From an uncultured Lachnospiraceae bacterium (GTDB lineage: Bacteria > Bacillota > Clostridia > Lachnospirales > Lachnospiraceae), in contig CAMNFR010000012.1 of assembly GCA_946537305.1 (NCBI GenBank), positions 1 through 49,735 on the forward strand: a DNA stretch of 49,735 bases, given 5' to 3'. This document shows, piece by piece, positions 23,786 to 35,117 of this stretch. Each line of letters starts with the position of its first letter. Within the stretch, counting starts at the first letter, position 1. Below the pieces are notes generated by a model. That model made no database searches. It saw nothing but the letters and a program-made list of their open reading frames with translations, and had not been told where the DNA came from. A program made the translations under genes and the position numbers.

Positions 23786-24569
23786 GTGAAAAAAGTGCGG
23801 ACCACCTGCCCTCACTGTGCGGTGGGCTGCCAGATGAATCTCGTCGTCAAAGACGGCAGGATCGTGGATGTGGAAGGCGCCGACGGCCCCTCCAACCGCG
23901 GCCTGCTGTGTGTCAAGGGAAGAAGTGCTTCCTTTGACTTCGTCGATTCTCCGGAGCGCATCCGCACTCCGCTGATCAAGAATCCCGAAACCGGCGCCTT
24001 TGAGCCGGCCGACTGGGATACGGCGCTGGATCTCGTCGCCGAACGATTTACCGGGATCCGAAATACATACGGAGGTGAGGCGCTGGCCGGTTTTGCCTGT
24101 TCCCGGTCGACCAATGAAGACATCTACATGCTTCAGAAAATGGTCCGGACCGTATTCCACAGCAACAATACCGACAACTGCGCGCGTGTCTGACATGCTC
24201 CTACGGTTGCCGGGCTGGCAACAACGTTAGGTTCCGGGGCTATGACCAATACCATCCGGGACATCACCACGGAGTCCGATCTGATCTTCCTCATCGGCTC
24301 CAATCCTGAGGAAGCGCATCCCGTTCTGGGCATGCAGGTCCGTCAGGCTGTACAAAAGGCACGAAACTCATCGTCGTCGATCCCAGAGATATCGACCTGG
24401 CCGGATCCGCACCACCGCCCGCGTGTCCGGCAAGACCAGCCGCGGCGAATGCTGGATGCCCTTCCACTACATCGAAGGCGGCGCCAACTGGCTCACCATC
24501 GACGCCCTGGACAACATATCCTCCACCCCGGAGTACAAAGTCTGCGCCATCCGCGTCGAAAAAGCATAA
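23786..24569 (+). pseudogene. fdhF: Internally deleted selenocysteine formate dehydrogenase H-type alpha subunit
   Basis: The 5' part reads VKKVRTTCPHCAVGCQMN with the four-cysteine Fe4S4 motif (CPHCAVGC ... LLCVKGR), then reaches NTDNCARV, an in-frame TGA at 24191-24193, and [17 protein letters not shown]. In E. coli FdhH the same place is the active-site selenocysteine (CARV-Sec-HGPSVAG), so the TGA is a Sec codon. A one-base loss in a G run near 24357 breaks the frame inside [14 protein letters not shown]. Near 24405 the sequence jumps to the enzyme's C-terminus ([18 protein letters not shown] ... [12 protein letters not shown], stop 24567-24569). Several hundred internal residues are missing, so no active enzyme can be made. 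The start is a GTG at 23786. Confidence 0.85.
24191..24222 (+). promoter_or_regulatory. UGA selenocysteine codon with adjacent SECIS-like hairpin
   Basis: Twelve bases after the TGA, GTTGCC (24206-24211) and GGCAAC (24217-24222) form a perfect stem around the loop GGGCT. The E. coli fdhF SECIS hairpin stands at nearly the same distance and also has a G-rich loop read by SelB. Confidence 0.65.
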
Positions 24570-24588
24570 GATCTGACTCTCTGACAAA

Positions 24589-24621
24589 ACGGCTCGTGCT
24601 TTCATCATAAGCACGAGCCGT
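24589..24621. terminator. Strong hairpin, probable terminator between fdhF remnant and HAD gene
   Basis: A perfect 13-bp stem (24589-24601 with 24609-24621) and 7-base loop. Four T follow on the minus strand; the plus-strand tail is weak. It lies 20 bases after the fdhF remnant stop, so it may be that gene's original terminator or a second terminator of the convergent sugar operon. Confidence 0.6.
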
Positions 24622-24643
24622 TATACGGACTTCATCGCGAGGT

Positions 24644-24689
24644 AAAAACACTCCCATGTAGCATAAACCTCATGCGCATAGGAGTGTTT
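24644..24689 (-). terminator. Terminator of the PTS-GH1-HAD operon
   Basis: AAACACTCC (24646-24654) pairs with GGAGTGTTT (24681-24689), extended by three pairs after one mismatch, and is followed on the minus strand by a T-run. It lies about 20 bases after the HAD stop codon. Confidence 0.7.
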
Positions 24690-24709
24690 GCTTTTCTTAA
24701 TACCCGCAC

Positions 24710-29098
<4,389 letters not shown>

Positions 29099-29164
29099 AC
29101 TTGTTTCTCCTCTTTTTACATATGATTTGTCAATATGCTGCAAAAGCGACATGCTTTCTCTATT

Positions 29165-29193
29165 ATTTTATCAAAATTATCACAATAATTCAA
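29165..29193 (-). promoter_or_regulatory. Promoter of the beta-glucoside operon
   Basis: Minus-strand -35 TTGAAT (29188-29193) and -10 TAAAAT (29165-29170) with 17 bases between, about 65 bases from the PTS start codon. Confidence 0.65.
29175..29190. promoter_or_regulatory. Palindromic operator candidate inside the promoter spacer
   Basis: AATTAT-CACA-ATAATT is a perfect 6-4-6 palindrome placed between the -35 and -10 boxes of the sugar operon, where a GntR- or LacI-like repressor would block RNA polymerase. No regulator gene is in the window. Confidence 0.45.
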
Positions 29194-29254
29194 TGTGTTA
29201 TTTCACTCCCGTAGTATCTATTTCCATAGAAAGGGGCTGTGAAAAAAGTCCAAT

Positions 29255-29305
29255 GAAAAAAGAACGCTTTCAGGTATAAAAACCTGGAGGCGTTCTCTTT
29301 TGTTT
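29255..29305. terminator. Bidirectional terminator-like hairpin
   Basis: A 15-bp stem with two G-U pairs (29261-29275 with 29282-29296) and loop ATAAAA, with T-runs on both strands. It has no complete gene next to it. The preceding GGGGCTGTGAAAAAAGTC looks like an IS terminal repeat, and right after it are a TATAAT box (29308-29313) and a short frame beginning MTYTNTYYNPKQGRLL (29323), so this may be the left end of a deleted insertion sequence. Confidence 0.55.
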
Positions 29306-29371
29306 GGTATAATTATTTTGCGATGACTTATACCAATACCTATTATAATCCAAAGCAGGGAAGATTACTCC

Positions 29372-30058
29372 ATGAAGCAGGCCATAGAGGAAGGCTTCAT
29401 CCTGGATGTGCTGCAGAACTATATCACGTATGATACATATTACCGCCTGAACAAGGAGATTGAAGCTGACCCGCTGTATCAGACCAACGAAGCAAAGCGC
29501 CAGATCGCCCGGTTCGTGGATCTGCACGAAACCAACATCGCCCAGCGTATCGAAGTGATCATCGAACATTTCCGCACGACGGTCATGTCGGAACTTGGTG
29601 GGCACGCAAAGGCTATGGTCATCACCGCGTCCCGTGAGGCGGCGGTCAAGTACCGTCAGGCGTCCGAGGACTATGTGACACGCAAAGGATACGAGAACAT
29701 CCATGCCCTCGTGGCTTTCTCCGGGAAAGTAAAGGTGGATGGGAAGGAGTATACTGAGCCCGGGATGAACGGTTTTGCCGAGAATAAGCTCACCGCAGAG
29801 TTTGACAAAGACGATTACCAGGTGCTTCTGGTCGAGGACAAGTACCAGACCGGATTCGATCAGAAAAAGCTGTGTGCCATGTACATCCTGAAGAAACTGC
29901 ACGGAGTATCTACGGTGCAGACACTCTCCCGTCTCAACCGGATCTGTCCACCGTACGACAAGAAGACGTTCATCCTTGACTTCGTGAACGACTACGAGGA
30001 TATCATCCGCGATTTCTCGAAGTACTATACGACAACGCTGCTCTCAAACTCCGTAACT
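29372..30058 (+). pseudogene. hsdR: Type I restriction enzyme R subunit fragment
   Basis: An open frame of about 229 residues corresponding to the second RecA-like (helicase C) region of HsdR: MKQAIEEGFILDVLQNYITY, then AMVITASREAAVKYR, LLVEDKYQTGFDQ and GVSTVQTLSRLNRICP (motifs V-VI), ending at FSKYYTTTLLSNSVT. The N-terminal nuclease and motor part and the C-terminal region are absent, and the first bases join directly to the possible IS remnant. HsdS and HsdM are not in the window. It cannot restrict DNA; it is a relic of a lost type I system. Confidence 0.85.
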
Positions 30059-30224
30059 CAATGATTCAACTGCTTGTTCATCTGTTATATTTCCGAGATG
30101 ATTTCGGATTTGATTTTTATACTTCTAAAACCAGTTTATGTAGAAATGAATGGATATCACTGCTTCTTTGAGCGTTCTAGCCTTTTCATTGCGCGGCTCT
30201 TTCTTTTTGGATCCCTCAAAGCAC

Positions 30225-30261
30225 AAAAAAGAAACCCCCGTCATTTGTGACGAGGATTTCT
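30225..30261 (-). terminator. Terminator after the second nrdD 3' end
   Basis: A 14-bp stem (30230-30243 with 30248-30261) with two G-U pairs, loop TTTG, and six T on the minus strand. It follows the stop codon at 30292 by about 30 bases. Bases 30065-30224 hold nothing I can identify. Confidence 0.8.
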
Positions 30262-30291
30262 ACTATGCTTTTGCTTGCGGCGAGACAGATC

Positions 30292-30335
30292 TTACAGATG
30301 CAATACTCTGTCTCTGATCTCCATGGTGCGTCCCT
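30292..30335 (-). pseudogene. nrdD: Orphan 3' exon of a second nrdD gene
   Basis: Read on the minus strand immediately after the group II intron end, the codons give GRTMEIRDRVLHL and a TAA stop. The intact NrdD encoded at 31188-33359 ends GRTQEIKDRVLHL. The peptide match is nearly complete but most codons differ, so this is the end of a different nrdD allele. The partial codon AG at 30334-30335 would complete CAG (Gln) with a C from an upstream exon, matching NQGRT. Confidence 0.75.
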
Positions 30336-30418
30336 ATACCGATAGGTAAGCCTTTGATATCATCTCCAGCTTTTCCCCCGGTCCACACCGGACATGCGAC
30401 TTTCACCGCATCCGGCGT
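30336..30418 (-). ncRNA. Group II intron domains V and VI
   Basis: Bases 30385-30418 form a canonical 34-nt domain V: an 8-bp lower stem with the CGC triad and its G-U pair, a two-base bulge, an upper stem and a GAAA tetraloop. A shorter stem (domain VI) and a TAT end follow. This is the catalytic core of a self-splicing intron, read on the minus strand. Confidence 0.85.
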
Positions 30419-30895
30419 TCCATCGTAACATTTTCGTGTTATGGTATGTTACGACTTGAGCCCATTCCTGATCTCTTCATTACAAAGAGTTTTAACGGTT
30501 CGAACTCTACTTTTCAGCACTGGCTAAGACGCTTATTGTTCTTCGTCATCAAAGTCCGCAGGACCCCAGTACCTTTCCTTGTTCCAACATTCCTATCTTT
30601 ACATATGCACCCTTAGGTTCCTGCTATGAGCCTGTTGACTTGGACAGCCCCGCCACAGTATCTGTTTCGGCTGCCACGGTGTTTCGTAGGAATCGGTTCT
30701 ACTCCACCGCATCAACGGTTGTTCACCCGCGTATGTTTCCATACGTGTGTCTATAGACCCTTTCATTCGCAGTTTCGTCAGTTCTCTTTCCCCAGAGAAC
30801 ATTCTCACCATAGGTGCTTTATAGACCCCCGGCATATCATCATCCATATCTTCCCGACTTAGGATGACTTCTGCCGACTTTACCGAGCTTCACAC
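30336..30895 (-). mobile_element. Group II intron remnant without its reverse transcriptase
   Basis: Upstream of domain V the minus strand holds about 480-570 bases of structured, non-coding sequence consistent with domains I-IV. No reverse transcriptase/maturase frame (normally over 1 kb) is present. The 5' end is uncertain: GTGTG at 30891-30895 is a candidate, but related-looking sequence runs to about 30990. It inserts in the reading frame of an nrdD gene just before the last 13 codons. Confidence 0.65.
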
Positions 30896-31004
30896 CACTC
30901 AGCTTTCGCTGTGCAGCATGTCGGAGTCTCAGGGGAGATATTTCAGAGCGTTACCTCTTCATTCTATCTCTCGGAATGTCAGCTTAGTCCATTTTCTAAC
31001 TGGC

Positions 31005-31121
31005 TAGAGGAATAATGTTCATTTTTCTCAAAAATCCCAAAATTCGAATTTAAGTTTTAATGAGGATAATGTTCACTCTTGCTCATTACGCGAATTTAAG
31101 TTTTAATGAGGATAATGTTCA
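31005..31121. repeat. IS-end-like direct repeats
   Basis: A 31-base sequence ending in GAGGATAATGTTCA occurs perfectly at 31045-31075 and 31091-31121 (period 46). A partial copy, GAGGAATAATGTTCA, is at 31007-31021, and the AAGTTTTAA core recurs near 31153. The same GGATAATGTTCA motif is at 22923-22934. No transposase lies nearby. It abuts the intron remnant on one side and the nrdD stop region on the other. Confidence 0.6.
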
Positions 31122-31187
31122 TTATTTTGTACATTCCGCCAAAAAAAATTTTTAAGTTTTAAACATTAACATGAGTTTTATGCAATG

Positions 31188-33359
31188 TCACAGATGCAGC
31201 ACCCGGTCTTTGATCTCCTGGGTTCTGCCCTGATTCCAGAACTGGGTGCCGATGTAACCGCAGGTGCGGCGGGCCACATTCAGCTTGCTCTGATCCCGGT
31301 TGCCGCAGCAGGGGCATTCCCACAGCAGCTTTCCATCCTCTTCTACGATGCTGATTTCACCGTTGTAGCCGCATTCCTGGCAGTAATCGCTCTTGGTATT
31401 CAGCTCTGCGTACATAATGTTCTCGTAGATGAACTTCATAACGGAGAGCACCGCCGGAATGTTGTCCTGCATATCCGGCACTTCCACATAGCTGATGGCA
31501 CCGCCGGGGGAGAGACGCTGGAACTGCGCCTCAAACTTCAGTTTTTTAAAGGCATCGATCTCTTCCGTCACGTGCACATGATAGCTGTTGGTGATGTACA
31601 TCTTATCCGTGACGCCCGGGATCCTGCCGAAACGCTTCTGCAGGCACTTGGCAAACTTGTAGGTGGTGGACTCCAGCGGCGTGCCGTACAGACTGAAGGC
31701 AATGTTGGACTCTGCCCTCCATTTGGCACAGGCATCATTCATATGCTGCATCACAGCCAGCGCGAATTCCGTTCCGCCGTCAGGATCCGTATGGGATTTC
31801 CCAGTCATATAATAGGTGCATTCATACAGACCCGCATACCCCAGGGAAATCGTAGAATAGCCATTATACAGCAGCTTATCGATCTTTTCCCCTTTTTCCA
31901 GGCGGGCCAGGGCGCCGAACTGCCATAGAATAGGCGCCACATCGGAGACCGTTCCCTTCAGACGTTCATGACGGCACATAAGCGCCTTGTGACAGAGTTC
32001 CAGCCGCTCATCGAAGATCCGCCAGAAAGCATCCATATCCTTCTTCGCGGAGCAGGCCACATCCACCAGATTGATGGTGACCACGCCCTGGTTGAACCGG
32101 CCGTAGTATTTGCGGGAGCCGTCCGGGTTTCGCTGTGAATCCTCCGGCGTCAGGAAAGACCGGCAACCCATACAGGTATAGCAGTCACCCTTCTTGAGTT
32201 CCTTCATGACCTTTTCAGAAATATAATCCGGCACCATCCGTTTCGCTGTGCACTTTGCTGCCAGCTCCGTCAGATACCAATATTTGCTGTCCTCCGTAAC
32301 ATTATCCGACTCCAGCACATAGATCAGCTTAGGGAAGGCCGGCGTAATATAAACGCCCTTTTCATTCTTGATGCCCTGAATGCGCTGCATCAGCACCTCT
32401 TCGATCAACATAGCAAGGTCTTCCCGGGGCTGGCCATCCGCCACTTCATGCAGATACATAAAGATGGTAATGAACGGTGCCTGTCCGTTGGTGGTCATCA
32501 GCGTGATCACCTGATACTGGATCATCTGCACGCCCTGTTTGACCTCGCGGCGAAGCCGCTCCTCTGCGATGGCGTGGATCTTTTCTTCATCTAATGTCAG
32601 GCCCGCCTGCCGGAATTCCTCCTCTACCTCGCGGTGAAACTTTTCCCGGCTGACCTGTACAAAGGGCACCAGGTGCGACAGGGAAATGCTCTGTCCGCCG
32701 TACTGGGAACTTGCGATCTGTGCAATGCTCTGAGTGGCAATATTGCAGGCGGTGGAGAAGCTGTGCGGCCGCTCGATCATGGTCTCGCTGATGACAGTGC
32801 CGTTTTCCAGCATATCCTCCAGATTGATCAGACAGCAGTTGTGCATATGCTGGGCAAAGTAATCCGCATCATGGAAATGGATCAGCCCTTTTTCATGCGC
32901 TTCCACGATATCCTGCGGCAGCAGGAACCGGCGGGTGATATCCTTGCTGACCTCCCCGGCCATGTAGTCTCGCTGCACGCTGTTGACCAGAGGGTTCTTA
33001 TTAGAGTTTTCCTGCTTGACTTCTTCGTTGTCAAATTCCAACAGGCTCATGATCTGCTCATCCGTTGTATTGGATTTGCGGACCAATGCGCGCTTATAGC
33101 GGTAGGTGATATAGCTGCGCGCCACCTCAAAGGCACGTTTGGCCATGATCTCATTTTCTACAAGATCCTGGATTTCTTCCACGTTCATGGCGCGGCCCAT
33201 CTGCTCGCAGGTCCGCTCTACGTTGCGGGAAATTTCTTCCACCTGGGCCGCGCTCATACGGCGGTCCTCTCCCACGCTGTTGTTGGCGGCGATCACGGCA
33301 TTACGGATCTTACTCAAGTCAAAAATCACTTCTGCACCGCTACGTTTAATAATTTTCAT
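31188..33359 (-). CDS. nrdD: Anaerobic (class III) ribonucleoside-triphosphate reductase
   Basis: A 723-residue glycyl-radical enzyme that reduces ribonucleoside triphosphates for DNA synthesis without oxygen. An N-terminal ATP-cone (about 1-95, MKIIKRSGAEVIFD...) gives allosteric control; the barrel follows; the C-terminal zinc site is CQECGYNGE...CPCCGN; the radical Gly is in RTCGYIGTQFW, close to the end. The protein ends GRTQEIKDRVLHL. It has a paired NrdR operator. The activase gene nrdG, normally directly downstream, is missing; that flank is occupied by repeats and an intron remnant. Confidence 0.96.
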   Translation of the reverse strand: MKIIKRSGAEVIFDLSKIRNAVIAANNSVGEDRRMSAAQVEEISRNVERTCEQMGRAMNVEEIQDLVENEIMAKRAFEVARSYITYRYKRALVRKSNTTDEQIMSLLEFDNEEVKQENSNKNPLVNSVQRDYMAGEVSKDITRRFLLPQDIVEAHEKGLIHFHDADYFAQHMHNCCLINLEDMLENGTVISETMIERPHSFSTACNIATQSIAQIASSQYGGQSISLSHLVPFVQVSREKFHREVEEEFRQAGLTLDEEKIHAIAEERLRREVKQGVQMIQYQVITLMTTNGQAPFITIFMYLHEVADGQPREDLAMLIEEVLMQRIQGIKNEKGVYITPAFPKLIYVLESDNVTEDSKYWYLTELAAKCTAKRMVPDYISEKVMKELKKGDCYTCMGCRSFLTPEDSQRNPDGSRKYYGRFNQGVVTINLVDVACSAKKDMDAFWRIFDERLELCHKALMCRHERLKGTVSDVAPILWQFGALARLEKGEKIDKLLYNGYSTISLGYAGLYECTYYMTGKSHTDPDGGTEFALAVMQHMNDACAKWRAESNIAFSLYGTPLESTTYKFAKCLQKRFGRIPGVTDKMYITNSYHVHVTEEIDAFKKLKFEAQFQRLSPGGAISYVEVPDMQDNIPAVLSVMKFIYENIMYAELNTKSDYCQECGYNGEISIVEEDGKLLWECPCCGNRDQSKLNVARRTCGYIGTQFWNQGRTQEIKDRVLHL

Positions 33360-33471
33360 AATAGCCCCCCTTTTATCACCGAATGTTCTGAAATATATAT
33401 GGCCTGTCGTCTTTTTGTTTTACTTGGGCACACCGTATCGGAAATATCATATTCAGTTAGTTACCGCATCT

Positions 33472-33519
33472 ACGCAATATATCGTATCCCGTCCACTTTC
33501 TCACCACAATATGCTGTGT
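33472..33519. promoter_or_regulatory. Two NrdR boxes controlling nrdD
   Basis: ACGCAATATATCGTAT (33472-33487) and CCACAATATGCTGTGT (33504-33519) both resemble the NrdR consensus ACACAATATATTGTGT. Their centres are 32 bp apart, three helical turns, as is usual for NrdR pairs. Confidence 0.75.
33481..33509 (-). promoter_or_regulatory. Promoter of nrdD, overlapped by the NrdR boxes
   Basis: Minus-strand -35 TTGTGG (33504-33509) and -10 TACGAT (33481-33486), 17-base spacer. Each box is inside one NrdR site. The rest of 33360-33764 holds a 7-bp hairpin (33639-33656) and, on the plus strand, a possible exporter promoter (TTTACT, 17 bases, TATTCT) just before 33740. Confidence 0.5.
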
Positions 33520-33764
33520 TCTATTCTACGCTCGGCCCCGTGATTCGTCAAGTGGAAATCCGTCCTGCTTCTCAGGGACATGCAGAAAACAGCACCGAAC
33601 GTATGTTTGCATGATACCATATGCCAGCGTTTTTCGCAAGACTTTTCGGAAAGTCTACTGCTTAAGGAGGGGAAAAACCTGAGATCCTGCATAGTTTTCT
33701 CTTTACTTTTTTCTCCGCTTCCCGTATTCTTGGAACGGAGCCTTTGACTGAGCGAGGTATTAAA

Positions 33765-34583
33765 ATGAGTCTCTCCATTCCATTTTCTGAAAATATGCAA
33801 AATGCCGCGCCGGAGCATGTCGGTGTGATGCAGCTCTCCTCTCTGATGGGGGAACTGCTGCTGAAGAACGGCGGGGAAATCTATCGCGTGCAGGATACCC
33901 TCAACCGGGTCATCGATGCTTGCGGCTTTCCCAATCACAGCGTTTATGTGATCTCTAACGGCATTTTTATTACTATCAACGAGGGCATGCCGGATGCATG
34001 CAGTTCTGTACATCATGTGCCTCTGGGGTCTGTCAATCTGTCCCGCATCGCGGAAATCAACCAGATCTCCCGAGATATCTGTGCCGGACGGCTGGACCGC
34101 GACAGCGCATATCAGAAGCTTATTGCCTGCAAGGAACCCCCGGCAGAGCAGCGGCTGCTGATGACTCTGGCCTGTGCTTTCGGCAGCGCCGGCTTTTCCG
34201 TCCTCTTCGGCGGAAGCCTTCTGGACGGTGCTGCCGCCTTTGTGGTGGGCCTGTTTCTGCAGACTCTTCTGTATTTCCTGCAGAAGCACAACGTCAGCCG
34301 GTTTCCCGTCAATATTGTTGCAGCCTTTGCTGTGACTCTGGCCAGTTGGTTTATCACCCGCCTGCCGATGAAGTTCACCTTCAACCTGGTGGTCATCGGT
34401 ACCATCATCCCGCTGGTGCCTGGCTACGCGCTTACCACCGCTATCCGGGATTTCTTTAACGGCGACTACCTTTCCGGCCTGATCCACCTGCTGGATGCAC
34501 TGATACTGGCCTTTTGTATCGCCGTGGGCGTGGGCGTGGGCATCCGCCTTCTTCGTTTTTTGGGAGGAGGGTTTCTGCGATGA
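33765..34583 (+). CDS. Threonine/serine exporter, ThrE N-terminal-type subunit
   Basis: A 272-residue membrane protein of the ThrE family (PF06738). The soluble start contains LMGELLLKNGGEIYRVQDT and NHSVYVISNGIFITI, family signatures with a hydrolase-like fold; five hydrophobic helices follow from about residue 125 (including VVIGTIIPLVPGYALT). With the next gene it forms a split ThrE exporter for threonine, serine or related small amino acids. The ATG at 33765 has GAGG seven bases upstream. It is divergent from nrdD. Confidence 0.88.
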   Translation: MSLSIPFSENMQNAAPEHVGVMQLSSLMGELLLKNGGEIYRVQDTLNRVIDACGFPNHSVYVISNGIFITINEGMPDACSSVHHVPLGSVNLSRIAEINQISRDICAGRLDRDSAYQKLIACKEPPAEQRLLMTLACAFGSAGFSVLFGGSLLDGAAAFVVGLFLQTLLYFLQKHNVSRFPVNIVAAFAVTLASWFITRLPMKFTFNLVVIGTIIPLVPGYALTTAIRDFFNGDYLSGLIHLLDALILAFCIAVGVGVGIRLLRFLGGGFLR

Positions 34584-35077
34584 ATCTGTATCCGGATATG
34601 ACTTTGATAGAAATTGTGATCCTGTGGCTGATGCGCGTGGGTGCCGCCATGACAGGAACCGTCGCCTTTTCCGTACTCTTCCGTGCCCCTAAAAGAGACT
34701 GGCTGGCGTGCGGCGCGGCCGGCAGCATCGGCTGGATCGTCTACTGTATATTGACAGATTTTGGCATGGGCGTAGTCATGCCGAATTTCTTTGCTACAGC
34801 AACGCTGACAATTTTCAGCTGGTGGATGGCCTTTCGCAGACGCACACCGGTCACCGTTTATCTGGTACCCGGCATCTTTCCGTTGGTGCCAGGCGCCGGT
34901 ATCTATTATACGGCCTACTATTTTGTGATGTCCCAGTCAGCCCGCGGCGCCGCCAAAGCCGTGGAAACCATGGAAGTTGCCGGCGCCATCACCGTAGGCA
35001 TCATCATGGGACAGGCCATCGTATCCGCCTGGCTTAGAAGCACAGGAAAAAAGCGGGGCATAGCCCCGCTGAAATAA
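34580..35077 (+). CDS. Threonine/serine exporter, ThrE_2-type subunit
   Basis: A 165-residue, four-to-five-helix membrane protein matching the second half of ThrE (PF12821/DUF3815): SIGWIVYCI, FRRRTPVTVYLVPGIFPLVPG and GAGIYYTAYYFV are characteristic. Its ATG overlaps the stop of the first subunit (ATGA at 34580-34583), with GGAGGAGGG upstream, so the two are made together. The last codons lie inside a hairpin that serves as terminator for the convergent lipoprotein gene. Confidence 0.88.
   Translation: MNLYPDMTLIEIVILWLMRVGAAMTGTVAFSVLFRAPKRDWLACGAAGSIGWIVYCILTDFGMGVVMPNFFATATLTIFSWWMAFRRRTPVTVYLVPGIFPLVPGAGIYYTAYYFVMSQSARGAAKAVETMEVAGAITVGIIMGQAIVSAWLRSTGKKRGIAPLK
35046..35070 (-). terminator. 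Terminator of the lipoprotein gene, embedded in the convergent exporter gene
   Basis: AGCGGGGC (35052-35059) and GCCCCGCT (35063-35070) form a perfect 8-bp stem with a 3-base loop, followed on the minus strand by six T. It lies within the last codons of the exporter gene (KKRGIAPLK). Confidence 0.8.
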
Positions 35078-35117
35078 GTTCCGGCTGTGAGAAATCGGGG
35101 ACAGGTCCCTTTTCTCA

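Noticed and set aside
24191-24193. TGA as a simple nonsense mutation in fdhF
   Set aside because: Its position matches the known selenocysteine of FdhH and a SECIS-like hairpin follows, so it is better read as a Sec codon.
29264-29275. CRE-like sequence TGAAAGCGTT (minus strand)
   Set aside because: It lacks the final conserved C and lies within a terminator-like hairpin upstream of the promoter, so a CcpA site is not supported.
30599-30847. 82-residue minus-strand frame beginning MDDDMPGVYKAP
   Set aside because: It lies wholly inside the group II intron ribozyme region, has no domain signature, and is best explained as a chance frame in structured RNA.
35096-35113. GGGACAGGTCCC followed by TTTT as terminator of the exporter genes
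   Set aside because: The stem is only four to five pairs with a tiny loop; too weak to list as a feature.
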